53,605 nt of DNA from Bacillota bacterium. Lineage in GTDB: Bacteria; Bacillota; Dethiobacteria; DTU022; UBA8154. A program made the translations under genes and the position numbers. Of the stretch, positions 40,010 through 49,644 are shown one piece after another. Positions within the stretch are counted from its first letter, which is position 1; each line of letters starts with the position of its first letter. Below the pieces are notes generated by a model, which saw nothing but the letters and a program-made list of their open reading frames with translations, searched no databases and was not told the origin of the DNA. The stretch is taken from assembly GCA_012839215.1 (NCBI GenBank), contig DUNV01000022.1, positions 1-53,605 on the forward strand, read 5' to 3'.

Positions 40010-41728
40010 TTGGGGCCAGTGGAAGATCGGGACAGAGAAATAATCGGTTGGGAGGGGTCAACTGGCAGGCAGGTTAGGCGCAGGGCCCTTCTTTTCCCCG
40101 TTACTGATTACAGTCAAAGACTGCTTTTTCGCCTATTTGCATTTTTCCTTTTCATCATCATTGTTCTCATACCACTTACCAAGTATCTGATGTTTGTTTA
40201 TGAGGGCAGGAGGATTACTATCGGCCAGGCAGCTGTCTTCATTGTGCAGTCTATTACTACCACCGGTTATGGGGAACTGCTTCCCTTTAAATCCTACCCC
40301 ATGGTTATCCTTTCTATTTTTCTCATGGTTTCAGGTGTCTTTATGATTTTTATGATTGCCGGGACACTGATGGCAACACTCATTGAAAGCCGTATTGTTC
40401 CCCGGGCTCCATCGTATACAAAAATGGATGGACATATTATTTTTACCGGCTACAATGAAATGGTTGCCCGCACGATCCAGCTTGTCGAACGTTATCGTAT
40501 CCCCTATGTTGTTGCTGCCAGTGAACAACAGGAGGCCGTTGCATTGGTAGAAAAGGGATTACATTGTATTTGCGCCAACCCCAATTATGATGAAGGGTTG
40601 AAAAGGCTAAATGTTAACCAGGCCCGCCTGGTTATCGTTTGCGGTGATGACACGGAAAACATTAATGCTTCGCTGGCTGTATCGACTATGTGTCAAACCC
40701 CCGTCCTAGCCGTGATGGAAAATAATAAGAGGGCACAGCTGGCCTATGCGGCAGGGGCTGGGAAGGTCGTTGTCCTGGAGGAAACGCTTGGCCGGCAGCT
40801 CGTTGGCTGGATCTGCGCCACGGCCATTCCTACTGAGTTCCTAAAACTGATCGATATAGAGATATCCCCCCGGATTATGGAACAGCTCAAACCAAGCATC
40901 ATTCATATCGGTTCCCGCAGCAAATTTGGTAACCAGTCGATCGGTGAGGCCAAGATCCGTACAAAAACAGGGGCTACAATTGCAGCAATCTGGCACCCGG
41001 ATGGAACGGTAACCAGTCCTTCGGCAGATACAAAGATCAACGATTCAACCCTAATTGTGCTCGGCCTGCGGGATAATGTGGATCGATTGGTTTCCTATGT
41101 GGGTGGGGCGGGGCCGGGCAAGCGTGTTATTTTAGTTGGTGCCGGGCGGGTCGGGCAGGAAGCCGGGAAAGAACTCAATAGGGCAGGCATTTTCCCGATC
41201 ACCGTTGATAGGGTAAACAAGCCCCTTTATTTCCGTGGAGAACTGGTCGTCGGCGATGCTACGAAACCACATGTTTTGCAAAAGGCCCGCATTGAAAAGG
41301 CGGACACCCTTATCGTGACCCTGGACAATGACAGCCTTAATATTTTTACCGTATTGGCAGGTCTACATTTAAACCCCCAGCTTAACGTGGTATCCAGAGC
41401 GGTCCAGGCAGAGGCTGTTAATCGTCTGCGTCAGGCAGGGGCCAACCATGTGCTTACTGAATCGCTCCTCGGCTATCAACTCTTGCAGGTGGCCATGGTG
41501 GAAACCGGGGTCCTTCCTAAGCTTTCTGATTATGCCATTCGCCAGGTAGTGTGGCGACATGAACCTGTCAGGATCAGGACACTGGCAGAGAAACACGAAA
41601 GACGTTTTAAAATAATCTGTATATTCAAGGGAGACCGTGCCTTTGAACCGACAGCCGATTACCTGCTACAGAAAGACGACATTTTTGTTGTTCTGGGTTC
41701 ACCGGGGCATATTGAGCAGTTATTATAG
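40010..41728 (+). CDS. 2-TM potassium channel with two TrkA-N/TrkA-C (RCK) modules
   Basis: Selectivity filter TTTGYGE; HIIFTGYNEM, RVILVGAGRVGQ NAD-binding motifs. Confidence 0.88.
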   Translation: MGPVEDRDREIIGWEGSTGRQVRRRALLFPVTDYSQRLLFRLFAFFLFIIIVLIPLTKYLMFVYEGRRITIGQAAVFIVQSITTTGYGELLPFKSYPMVILSIFLMVSGVFMIFMIAGTLMATLIESRIVPRAPSYTKMDGHIIFTGYNEMVARTIQLVERYRIPYVVAASEQQEAVALVEKGLHCICANPNYDEGLKRLNVNQARLVIVCGDDTENINASLAVSTMCQTPVLAVMENNKRAQLAYAAGAGKVVVLEETLGRQLVGWICATAIPTEFLKLIDIEISPRIMEQLKPSIIHIGSRSKFGNQSIGEAKIRTKTGATIAAIWHPDGTVTSPSADTKINDSTLIVLGLRDNVDRLVSYVGGAGPGKRVILVGAGRVGQEAGKELNRAGIFPITVDRVNKPLYFRGELVVGDATKPHVLQKARIEKADTLIVTLDNDSLNIFTVLAGLHLNPQLNVVSRAVQAEAVNRLRQAGANHVLTESLLGYQLLQVAMVETGVLPKLSDYAIRQVVWRHEPVRIRTLAEKHERRFKIICIFKGDRAFEPTADYLLQKDDIFVVLGSPGHIEQLL

Positions 41729-41851
41729 GTATTTTTTATGATATAATAGGAACAGGCAACAAGATGTCTTCGGGGGGAATATTTTCACTGCTGCGGATTG
41801 CGGCGCATGCGGCCCCAAATTTTTAAATCTGGGGGAAGGAGGTAGAACCTG

Positions 41852-42565
41852 TTGGCAAAGGATCTAAAAGAAAAAGTAGAGACGCTGGAGGACACTCTGC
41901 AGGCTTTTATCCGGCATACAGATAGAAGTTTTACCAAAGTTAACAACGCTGTTATTGATTTACATAATGAGATGCAGGACTTCAAGGATGAGATGCAGGA
42001 CTTCAAGGATGAGATGCAGGACTTCAAGGATGAGATGCGGGACTTCAAGGATGAGATGAAGGGTTTCAAGGATGAGATGAAGGGTTTCAAGGATGAGATG
42101 CAGGGTTTCAAGGGTGAAATGGCTCGGAAGTGGGGGGAGCTTGCCAACCGGTTGGGTACCCTCGCCGAGGATATCGTTGCCCCGAATCTGGTCCCTGTGG
42201 CCCAAAAATATTTTGGTTGCCAGGGTGAGCCTTTCGATTTCATGTTGCGGCGGACGAGGACACATAGCAAAGAATCAGGACGCAGCCGTGAATTTGATGC
42301 GATTGCCATTTTTGAGGATACTGTTATTCTTAGTGAAACAAAAGCAACTCCACGTTCAGAATATTTGCAGGACTTTTCCCTTGTTATCAAGGACTTTTTT
42401 GATTATTTCCCGGAATTGGCCGACAAAAAACTAATTCCCATATTTGCCTCTCTAAATATGGGAGATAACATTATTAAACAGGCCACAAAAAACAGGATTT
42501 TTGTGATGGCACTGAAGGGTGATACCATGGAAATCCTTAACTATGACGATATTCAGAAAAAATAA
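41852..42565 (+). CDS. DUF3782-like coiled-coil protein with PD-(D/E)XK-like C-terminus
   Basis: Heptads EMQDFKD x7; REFDAIAIFEDTVILSETKATPR resembles D...ExK nuclease core. Confidence 0.75.
   Translation: MAKDLKEKVETLEDTLQAFIRHTDRSFTKVNNAVIDLHNEMQDFKDEMQDFKDEMQDFKDEMRDFKDEMKGFKDEMKGFKDEMQGFKGEMARKWGELANRLGTLAEDIVAPNLVPVAQKYFGCQGEPFDFMLRRTRTHSKESGRSREFDAIAIFEDTVILSETKATPRSEYLQDFSLVIKDFFDYFPELADKKLIPIFASLNMGDNIIKQATKNRIFVMALKGDTMEILNYDDIQKK
41969..42115 (+). repeat. Seven in-frame 21-bp tandem repeats
   Basis: GAGATGCAGGACTTCAAGGAT x7 with a few substitutions, counted directly. Confidence 0.95.
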
Positions 42566-42614
42566 TTTATTTGGCGGTGATCATAGAATAACTATATTTT
42601 CAGTTCATTACTCG

Positions 42615-42643
42615 TTGACAAAGCAATCTGCCTGTGGTATGAT
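42615..42643 (+). promoter_or_regulatory. Sigma-A promoter of T-box leader
   Basis: TTGACA-17 bp-TATGAT. Confidence 0.75.
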
Positions 42644-42689
42644 TCCCCTAATTGAACATTTCAGGATATCTAAAGCTAATGAAAGGAAA

Positions 42690-42996
42690 TAGTAGGCTGG
42701 AAAGAAGGATTCAGAGAGCTGGGCGGGGGCAAAAAAGCCTGATGCTGTGAGCCCGGCATCCAGATCACCAGTTGAATGGCTCCTAGAAGCGTCTGGCTGA
42801 AACTTTGTTTGGGAAAGTAGGCCAGAACGGGATTCCGCCGTTAAAAGGAACGGGTATCGGAAAGCTTGGAAGGCTTTTAGGCGAGCAGGAAAAGCAATCC
42901 CGTACTTTGTCTAAAAGAGGCCCCCCTTTTTTTAGGGGAGCAAATTTGGGTGGCACCACGAGAAAACCCTCGTCCCTGGACGAGGATTTTTATTTT
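42690..42996 (+). ncRNA. T-box leader, Trp (UGG) specifier
   Basis: AGAGAG stem I start, GAA-TGG-CTCC specifier (TGG 42777-42779), AAAGTAGG, T-box GGGTGGCACCACGAG (42948-42962), terminator CCTCGTCCctGGACGAGGATTTTTATTTTTT. Confidence 0.93.
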
Positions 42997-43040
42997 TTGG
43001 AAACAAATCAACAAAAACCAGCAAGAAGGAGGCTAAAACA

Positions 43041-44420
43041 ATGGCAATGAAAAAAATATTTTTAACAGAAGAGGAGATGCCTAGAAAGTGGTATAATATC
43101 CAGGCGGATATGCCCACACCTATGCAGCCTCCGCTGCATCCCCAAACGCAAAAGCCCATCGGGCCGGAGGACCTGTCTGCCATTTTTCCCATGAACCTGA
43201 TCGAGCAGGAGGTCAGCACCGAGCGCTGGATCGATATCCCGGAAGAGGTTTTGGAAAAATATTTTATCTGGAGGCCATCCCCATTACAAAGGGCGGACGC
43301 CCTGGAAAAATATCTAGACACCCCGGCCAAAATATATTTTAAAAACGAATCTGTCAGTCCGGCCGGAAGTCATAAACCAAACACGGCTATTCCCCAAGTT
43401 TACTATAACAAGGTATCCGGCATCAAAAGGCTGACTACGGAAACAGGTGCCGGCCAGTGGGGTTGTGCCCTAAGTCTGGCCTGCACATTATTTGGCCTGG
43501 AATGCAAAATATACATGGTCCGCTCTAGTTATGATCAGAAACCTTATCGCCAGTTGATGATGAAAACATGGGGCGGGAACTGTGTGCCCTCCCCCAGTCC
43601 GGATACGGCTTTTGGCCGCAAAATGCTGGAAGATGATCCTGGTTGCACAGGAAGCCTGGGGATTGCCATCAGCGAGGCGGTCGAGGATGCCATCAGCTCG
43701 CCAAATACCCGTTATTCGCTGGGAAGCGTTCTTAACCATGTTATGACGCATCAATCGATTATCGGCCTAGAGGCACAAAAACAGATGGAAAAGGTTAACG
43801 AATATCCTGATGTGGTTATCGGCTGTGTGGGGGGCGGTAGCAATTTTGCCGGGCTATCTTTTCCCTATGTCAGGGATAAAATTTTTGGCAAGGAAATGCG
43901 TATCGTGGCTGTTGAACCCACTGCCTGCCCGACCATAACAAGGGGGCCCTTTGCTTATGATTATGGGGATACGGCAGCGATGACCCCGCTGCTGCCCATG
44001 TTTACCTTGGGGCATGGATTTATTCCCGAGCCTATCCATGCGGGAGGGCTGCGTTACCATGGTGTCTCCCCACTGATGAGCCAATTGGTTCTTGACGGAC
44101 TCATCGAATCAGAATCCTGTAACCAATTGCAGGCCTATGAGGCCGGGTTGATTTTTGCCCGGACAGAGGGTCTCGTCTGTGCCCCGGAAACTAACCATGC
44201 TATTGCTGCCGTAATTGAAGAGGCTAAAAAAGCCAGGGAAGAAGGTAAAGCCAAGACCATTCTTTTCAATTTAAGTGGCCATGGGCTGATGGATCTGACC
44301 GGCTATGACTCTTTTCTTGAAGGGAAGCTTACCGATTATTCCCTCCCTGAATCCGAACTTGAAAAGTCTCTTGAGGCATTGAAAGCTTTTCCCAAGCCTG
44401 ATATCCTACCCAGAAAGTAG
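43041..44420 (+). CDS. TrpB2-type tryptophan synthase beta chain-like PLP enzyme
   Basis: [18 protein letters not shown]...TETGAGQWG...[11 protein letters not shown]; long N-terminal extension typical of TrpB2. Confidence 0.92.
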   Translation: MAMKKIFLTEEEMPRKWYNIQADMPTPMQPPLHPQTQKPIGPEDLSAIFPMNLIEQEVSTERWIDIPEEVLEKYFIWRPSPLQRADALEKYLDTPAKIYFKNESVSPAGSHKPNTAIPQVYYNKVSGIKRLTTETGAGQWGCALSLACTLFGLECKIYMVRSSYDQKPYRQLMMKTWGGNCVPSPSPDTAFGRKMLEDDPGCTGSLGIAISEAVEDAISSPNTRYSLGSVLNHVMTHQSIIGLEAQKQMEKVNEYPDVVIGCVGGGSNFAGLSFPYVRDKIFGKEMRIVAVEPTACPTITRGPFAYDYGDTAAMTPLLPMFTLGHGFIPEPIHAGGLRYHGVSPLMSQLVLDGLIESESCNQLQAYEAGLIFARTEGLVCAPETNHAIAAVIEEAKKAREEGKAKTILFNLSGHGLMDLTGYDSFLEGKLTDYSLPESELEKSLEALKAFPKPDILPRK

Positions 44421-44465
44421 GATTCTTCCCCATAAAATCACTATGCCCGCTTAAAAGATGATACC

Positions 44466-44517
44466 AGGCTGCCGGCCGACCAAATTATAGGGATCTGGCC
44501 GGCAGCCTATTATTTTG
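44466..44517 (+). terminator. Strong rho-independent terminator after trpB2
   Basis: AGGCTGCCGGCC-N19-GGCCGGCAGCCT followed by ATTATTTTGT. Confidence 0.85.
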
Positions 44518-44585
44518 TGGGTCTTTTTAAACGGTTGTTTTCCAGGTGTGCTATTGTTATAATGTGGACTAGAGGTGACGGAAAG

Positions 44586-45458
44586 ATGAGAAAACTCAAG
44601 CTTGGCTTACCGGCAGGGAGCCTGCAAAAACCTACGATCGAAATGTTTAAAAAGGCTGGCTTTAATATTCATGTCGGCGATCGCTCCTATTTTCCCTATA
44701 TTGATGATGAGGAGATCGAATGTATCCTTATTCGCGCCCAGGAAATCCCCCGTTATACGCAAAGCGGGATTTTGGATATCGGAATTTCCGGGAAAGATTG
44801 GATCACGGAGACGGGCGCCGATGTTGTGGAAATTACCGATCTAACTTATTCCAAGCAAGGCCTGGGTCCCATCAAATTAGTATTGGCAGTTCCCGGGGAA
44901 TCGGAAATTAACAGTGTGCAGGATCTTCAGGGGAAAAAAATTGCCACCGAATTGGTGGAGGTCACAAAAAAATTTCTTGAAGAAAATAATATCGAGGCGG
45001 CTGTGGAGTTTTCCTGGGGGGCTACAGAGGTCAAGCCACCTGCCCTGGTAGATGCCATTGCCGAACTGACAGAGACGGGAAGGTCGCTCAAGGCCAACAA
45101 TCTCAGGATCATTGCCACAATTCTGACATCGACACCCCGCCTTATTGCCAATAAGGATAGCTGCCTTGTTGAATGGAAAAAAAATAAAATCGATCATATC
45201 TCTATGCTCCTGCAAGCAGCCCTTATGGCCGAGCAAAAAGTTGGGCTGAAAATGAATATCCATAAGGAAAAACTTCCATTGATACTCCCCTTGCTTCCGG
45301 CCCTAAGGAAACCTACCATTTCCCCTCTCGATGAGGAAGGATGGGTGGCTGTGGAAACAGTGATCGATGAAAAAAAGGTCCGCGAACTCGTTAACAAACT
45401 TAAGCAGGCTGGTGCCGAAGGGATTATCGAGTATGCCTTAAATAAAATTATTCCTTAA
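44586..45458 (+). CDS. hisG: ATP phosphoribosyltransferase (long-form HisG)
   Basis: LKLGLPAGSLQKPTIEMFKKAGF...DIGISGKDWITETGADV...KKIATELVEVTKKFL; C-terminal ACT-like domain. Confidence 0.88.
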   Translation: MRKLKLGLPAGSLQKPTIEMFKKAGFNIHVGDRSYFPYIDDEEIECILIRAQEIPRYTQSGILDIGISGKDWITETGADVVEITDLTYSKQGLGPIKLVLAVPGESEINSVQDLQGKKIATELVEVTKKFLEENNIEAAVEFSWGATEVKPPALVDAIAELTETGRSLKANNLRIIATILTSTPRLIANKDSCLVEWKKNKIDHISMLLQAALMAEQKVGLKMNIHKEKLPLILPLLPALRKPTISPLDEEGWVAVETVIDEKKVRELVNKLKQAGAEGIIEYALNKIIP

Positions 45459-45466
45459 AAATGTAG

Positions 45467-46858
45467 ATGGGGGCGGTGCGAATTTCTGTGTTTAAACTTC
45501 CGGGGCTAAGGGAAATTCTTGGGCTGGGAGAACGGGAAATTATCTCCTTTTACGGGGCAGGCGGTAAAACATCATTCCTCTTGCGCCTGGCCGAGGAGCT
45601 TTCCCAGGATAATAAGAAGGTCATCCTGACCACAACTACCAAGATATTTTCGCAACAAAAATATCCCCAAATAATTACTTGTGATGGGGATCTGGCTAGA
45701 GAGGAGCTGCAGCGCCTACTGGTGCGGGAAAATGTCGTTGTGCTGGGCAGTTCCCTGCTTCCCAGTGGCAAGATAGATGGCCCTAAACCCTCCCTGATCA
45801 GCAGGCTTCATGCGGAAGGAATAGCTCCATATATTCTCATAGAGGCGGATGGTGCCAATAGGCGGCCCATCAAAGGGTATGCCTGGCATGAGCCTGTTAT
45901 CCCATCCTTCTCGACGATCATTGTTCCCCTGCTGGGAAGTGATGCTTTAGGACTTCCTATTTCCGAAGAACATGTCCACCGTCCAGAACTTTTGGCCCAT
46001 CAGATAGGTGCTGCAGAGGGTAAAACAATTGGCCTTGAAGAGTTTATTCGTTCCCTTGCCTTTATGCTTGCCCGGGGGCAGAAACAGGCCCCAACGGCAC
46101 GTGCAATTCCTGTTATTAACAAAACCGATTTGCTTGAGGGCGGGGATCTGGCCAGCAATATTGCCAAGGCCTTTTTAGCCTCGCCACCCGGAGATGTTTA
46201 CCGTCTGCTTTTTACAGCCCTGGCCGAGGATTTTCCTGTACACTATATCTGGGAAAAACCCTTTGCCAGGCCTTTTATTTCTTGTGCAGTTCTAGCGGCA
46301 GGCTTTTCCAAGAGAATGGGGAAGGATAAACTGGCCCTCGATCTCAAGGGAAAAACAATTCTTGAACACACTGTGGAAAGTGCCCGGCAAAGTGGTGCCG
46401 ATGAAATTTTTATTGTTACCCGTCCCGAACAGGAATGGATAGGGAGATTATTTTCCACGAGCGGGATCAGGGTCGTGAACAATCCGTACTCTGCGTTGGG
46501 AATGTCTACTTCTGTTCAGGCGGCCATCAGCGCCAGTCACCCCCTTACCCAGGGGATTATTTTTGCCCTTGGTGATCAGCCGCTCGTCGATCCGGGGGCT
46601 TACCAGGCGTTAATTAAAAGCTATAGCGAAGGTTTAGATTTGGTTACCTATCCCCATTACCTGGGGAAAAAAGGCAATCCGCAGCTCTTTGATCGCCGAA
46701 CCTGGCCACTGCTAATGAAGCTGAGAGGCGATCAGGGGGGAAGGGGTATCATTTCCCAGATCCCGGATAAATGGATCTGTGGTGTGGAAATACCCTATTC
46801 CGGTGTTACAGAAGATATAGATACTGTTGAGGAGTACAAAAGGCTTCTTGGGCAGTAA
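45467..46858 (+). CDS. Fusion of YqeC-like selenium-dependent hydroxylase accessory domain and MocA-like nucleotidyltransferase
   Basis: N-term ISFYGAGGKTSFLLRLAEEL...ILIEADGANRRPIKGY; C-term CAVLAAGFSKRMGKDKLAL...FALGDQPLVD. Confidence 0.85.
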   Translation: MGAVRISVFKLPGLREILGLGEREIISFYGAGGKTSFLLRLAEELSQDNKKVILTTTTKIFSQQKYPQIITCDGDLAREELQRLLVRENVVVLGSSLLPSGKIDGPKPSLISRLHAEGIAPYILIEADGANRRPIKGYAWHEPVIPSFSTIIVPLLGSDALGLPISEEHVHRPELLAHQIGAAEGKTIGLEEFIRSLAFMLARGQKQAPTARAIPVINKTDLLEGGDLASNIAKAFLASPPGDVYRLLFTALAEDFPVHYIWEKPFARPFISCAVLAAGFSKRMGKDKLALDLKGKTILEHTVESARQSGADEIFIVTRPEQEWIGRLFSTSGIRVVNNPYSALGMSTSVQAAISASHPLTQGIIFALGDQPLVDPGAYQALIKSYSEGLDLVTYPHYLGKKGNPQLFDRRTWPLLMKLRGDQGGRGIISQIPDKWICGVEIPYSGVTEDIDTVEEYKRLLGQ

Positions 46859-46952
46859 AATTGCCGAATGTCTGCATTTTGCCTTTTTTTAATAGATTGA
46901 TATTTTTATTTTCTGGAAAAAGGGTTTTTGATGGGGAAGGCGAATTAAAAAA

Positions 46953-47288
46953 GTGGGCATGGGCCGGGGTAGGCGGGAACTTTTTTGCCGCATTCCAATT
47001 TACATAGACCAGGAAATCTACGGGATGGTCATCATTTCCCAGGACATCTGTAAAATTCCAAATATGGGGGTGCCCATTCGCAAAAACTCCACAGTAGCGG
47101 ATTGGCCTCATGGTACATTCTTAATTTCCCATCGGTTCTTCACACGAAAGAAAGATTGTTGCATAAAGGGTCGTTTACTTGAAAAACATCAGCTTGTTCA
47201 GAAGGATAAAAAGGCAGAAAAAGGAGGAGGGATTAAAAAACAATACTGCCCGCCGTGTTCAGTTAAAAAAATGGACATGCTTTTTTAG
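46953..47288 (+). CDS. Small orphan ORF, unknown
   Basis: Open frame with a plausible composition core (IYIDQEIYGMVIISQDICKIPNMGVPIRKNSTVADWPHGTFLISHRFF); no clear RBS. Confidence 0.3.
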   Translation: MGMGRGRRELFCRIPIYIDQEIYGMVIISQDICKIPNMGVPIRKNSTVADWPHGTFLISHRFFTRKKDCCIKGRLLEKHQLVQKDKKAEKGGGIKKQYCPPCSVKKMDMLF

Positions 47289-47420
47289 AACGCCCGGGGG
47301 GAAAAGCCGGGGAAAAGTGGAAATGTAGTTTTTGGGTAGCAATGGGGTTGGGTTTTTGTGCAGGTACAAACAGAAATAGGAAGGAGGAGGACCCGGAAGC
47401 AAACACTTCCGGGGAAACAA

Positions 47421-48602
47421 ATGAAAAAACCAGTAATTGTAAGTGCAGTACGGACTATCGCTGGAAGTTTTGGCGGCAGCCTGAAAAGCCTGAGCGCCGG
47501 CGATTTGGGCGCGGCGGTAGTGGCCGAGGTTGTCAAGAGGGCAGGGATTACCCCTGAGGATGTGGATCAGCTTATATTTGGATGCGGATGGCAGGCGGGG
47601 ATTGGCCCCAATATTGCCCGTATCTGTGCTGTGCGCGGGGGGCTTCCCCACAGTGTGCCGGCCTATACTGTCAATGTTCGCTGCGCTTCCAGTATCCAGG
47701 CGATGATCGATGCCTGCCGGTCCATTATGTGTGGTGACAATGATGTCGTCATTGCCGGAGGCACCGAATCCGGTTCCAACGTTCCCTTCCTGATTCCCCA
47801 GGCACGCTGGGGTGCTCGCATGTGGGACTTCCCTGCCTATGATGGATTGCATATGGACGGTTTTAAGTGTGCGCTGGCAGGAATGTTTATGGGCAATACT
47901 GCTGAGCTCCTGGCGGAGAAATACGACATTAGCAGGCAAGAGCAGGATGAGTTTGCCCTGTGGAGCCACCAGAAGGCATCTAAGGCCGTGGCCGAGGATA
48001 AATTCAGGGATGAAATCCTTTCCATCGAAGTTAAGCAAAGGAAAAAAACAGTGATTGTTGATCAGGAAGAAATTCCCCGCCCCGATGCCTCTTTGGAAAA
48101 GATGCTCAGGCTTCCCGCCGTATTCCAGGAGGGTGGAACAGTAACGGCCGGCAATAGCTGTGCCCTTTGTGACTGTGCTTCGGCTGTGGTGATTATGTCC
48201 GAAGAAAAGGCCAAATCCCTGGGGCTTACGCCCATGGCGCGCATTCTTGGATATGCCGAAGCAGGAGTGGATCCCAAATACATGGGCATCGGCCCGGTTG
48301 CTGCTGTTCCCAAGGCCCTGAAAAAAGCCGGCCTTGAGCTGAAAGATATCGATCTCATTGAACTGAACGAGGCATTTTCCGCCCAGTATATTGCCTGTGA
48401 CAGGGAGCTGCATTTTGATCGGGATAAAGTCAATGTCCATGGCGGAGCCATTTCGCTGGGGCACCCTGTGGGGGCTACCGGGACCAAGCTCGTTACGACA
48501 AACCTAAATACGCTGAGGCAATATGATAAGACTTTGGGTTTGGTCAGCATGTGCGTAGGCGGAGGGCAAGGCTTGGCTGTTGTTCTGGAAAGATTAAGCT
48601 AG
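47421..48602 (+). CDS. Acetyl-CoA acetyltransferase (thiolase)
   Basis: VNVRCASSIQAMIDA...NEAFSAQ...GGAISLGHPVGATG...CVGGGQG. Confidence 0.93.
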   Translation: MKKPVIVSAVRTIAGSFGGSLKSLSAGDLGAAVVAEVVKRAGITPEDVDQLIFGCGWQAGIGPNIARICAVRGGLPHSVPAYTVNVRCASSIQAMIDACRSIMCGDNDVVIAGGTESGSNVPFLIPQARWGARMWDFPAYDGLHMDGFKCALAGMFMGNTAELLAEKYDISRQEQDEFALWSHQKASKAVAEDKFRDEILSIEVKQRKKTVIVDQEEIPRPDASLEKMLRLPAVFQEGGTVTAGNSCALCDCASAVVIMSEEKAKSLGLTPMARILGYAEAGVDPKYMGIGPVAAVPKALKKAGLELKDIDLIELNEAFSAQYIACDRELHFDRDKVNVHGGAISLGHPVGATGTKLVTTNLNTLRQYDKTLGLVSMCVGGGQGLAVVLERLS

Positions 48603-48655
48603 ACTATTAATTTTGTTGTTATTTTGTTTGAAAAATATCGGGAGGAGGAAACTGT

Positions 48656-49540
48656 ATGGCCATTAAGAAAGTATTTGTACTCGGGGCCGGGATCATGGGT
48701 ACAGGTATTGCCCACCTTTGCGCCCAGCAGGGGTTGGATGTTGTTTTGGTTGATATTGATGAGGGTATCCTCAAGCGCAGCATAGGTAATATTGAGGGAA
48801 TCCTGAACAAAAGAGTTGAAAAGGGAAGAATAACAGCCGATGAGGCTAAGGGAATAGTTGGAAAAATTAAGACTTCCACCGACAAAAAAGAGGCAGCCAG
48901 CTGCGATTTTGTTATTGAGGCAGTTACGGAAAATATTAAACTTAAGCAACAACTTTTTGCGGAACTTGATGAAATTGTCCCTCCGCAAATAATTCTAGCC
49001 ACCAATACGACTGCCTGTTCTATCTCGGAAGTTGCCTCTGTGACCAAGGATCCCAGCCGGGTGATCGGGATGCACTATTTTAACCCTGCCGTAGTAATGA
49101 AACTGGTAGAAATTATGCCGGGCCTGGCAACCAAAAAGAGTGTAGTCGATACGACCGAGGAATTCGTCAAGTCCCTGGGCAAAGAGCCCGTCGTCACTGC
49201 CAAGGAAGGTATTGCCGGGATCGCCAGCCGTGTCCTGGCAGGGATGCTGAATGAGGCGGTCTGGGTACTGGAAGAAGGAATTGGCACCGCCGCCGATATT
49301 GACAAGGCTATGAAGATGGGTTCCAACCTGCCCATGGGCCCCCTGGCCCTTATCGATATGATTGGTATCGATACCCATCTTGCCAAGACCAGAAACCTTT
49401 ATGAAAAACTAGGTGATGCGCGCTATCGTCCCTGCTATCTACTGGAGAAAATGATGCATGCCGGTTATCTGGGGCGTAAATCCGGCAAAGGTTTCTACGA
49501 TTACTCGCAGGATCCGCCAGTGCCAACAGTTCTAAGATAA
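48656..49540 (+). CDS. 3-hydroxybutyryl-CoA dehydrogenase
   Basis: VLGAGIMGTGIAHLCAQQG...MHYFNPAVVMKLVEI...GRKSGKGFYDY. Confidence 0.95.
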   Translation: MAIKKVFVLGAGIMGTGIAHLCAQQGLDVVLVDIDEGILKRSIGNIEGILNKRVEKGRITADEAKGIVGKIKTSTDKKEAASCDFVIEAVTENIKLKQQLFAELDEIVPPQIILATNTTACSISEVASVTKDPSRVIGMHYFNPAVVMKLVEIMPGLATKKSVVDTTEEFVKSLGKEPVVTAKEGIAGIASRVLAGMLNEAVWVLEEGIGTAADIDKAMKMGSNLPMGPLALIDMIGIDTHLAKTRNLYEKLGDARYRPCYLLEKMMHAGYLGRKSGKGFYDYSQDPPVPTVLR

Positions 49541-49644
49541 TTCCGTCTGCCAAGGCGGATGTTTGCCTGGAAACAAGATCGTTATTTAGCCTGGCCGGTA
49601 ATGGCAGGGCCGATAGAGAAATGGGAAAAAAGGAGGTTTCTTTT

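Noticed and set aside
41785-42390. 201-aa and 101-aa minus-strand ORFs with ISSLK / LHLILE repeats
   Set aside because: They are antisense translations of the 21-bp repeats in the plus-strand gene; no independent support.
47259-48464. 401-aa minus-strand ORF opposite the thiolase
   Set aside because: Antisense of a clearly conserved thiolase; long frames opposite GC-biased codons are expected.
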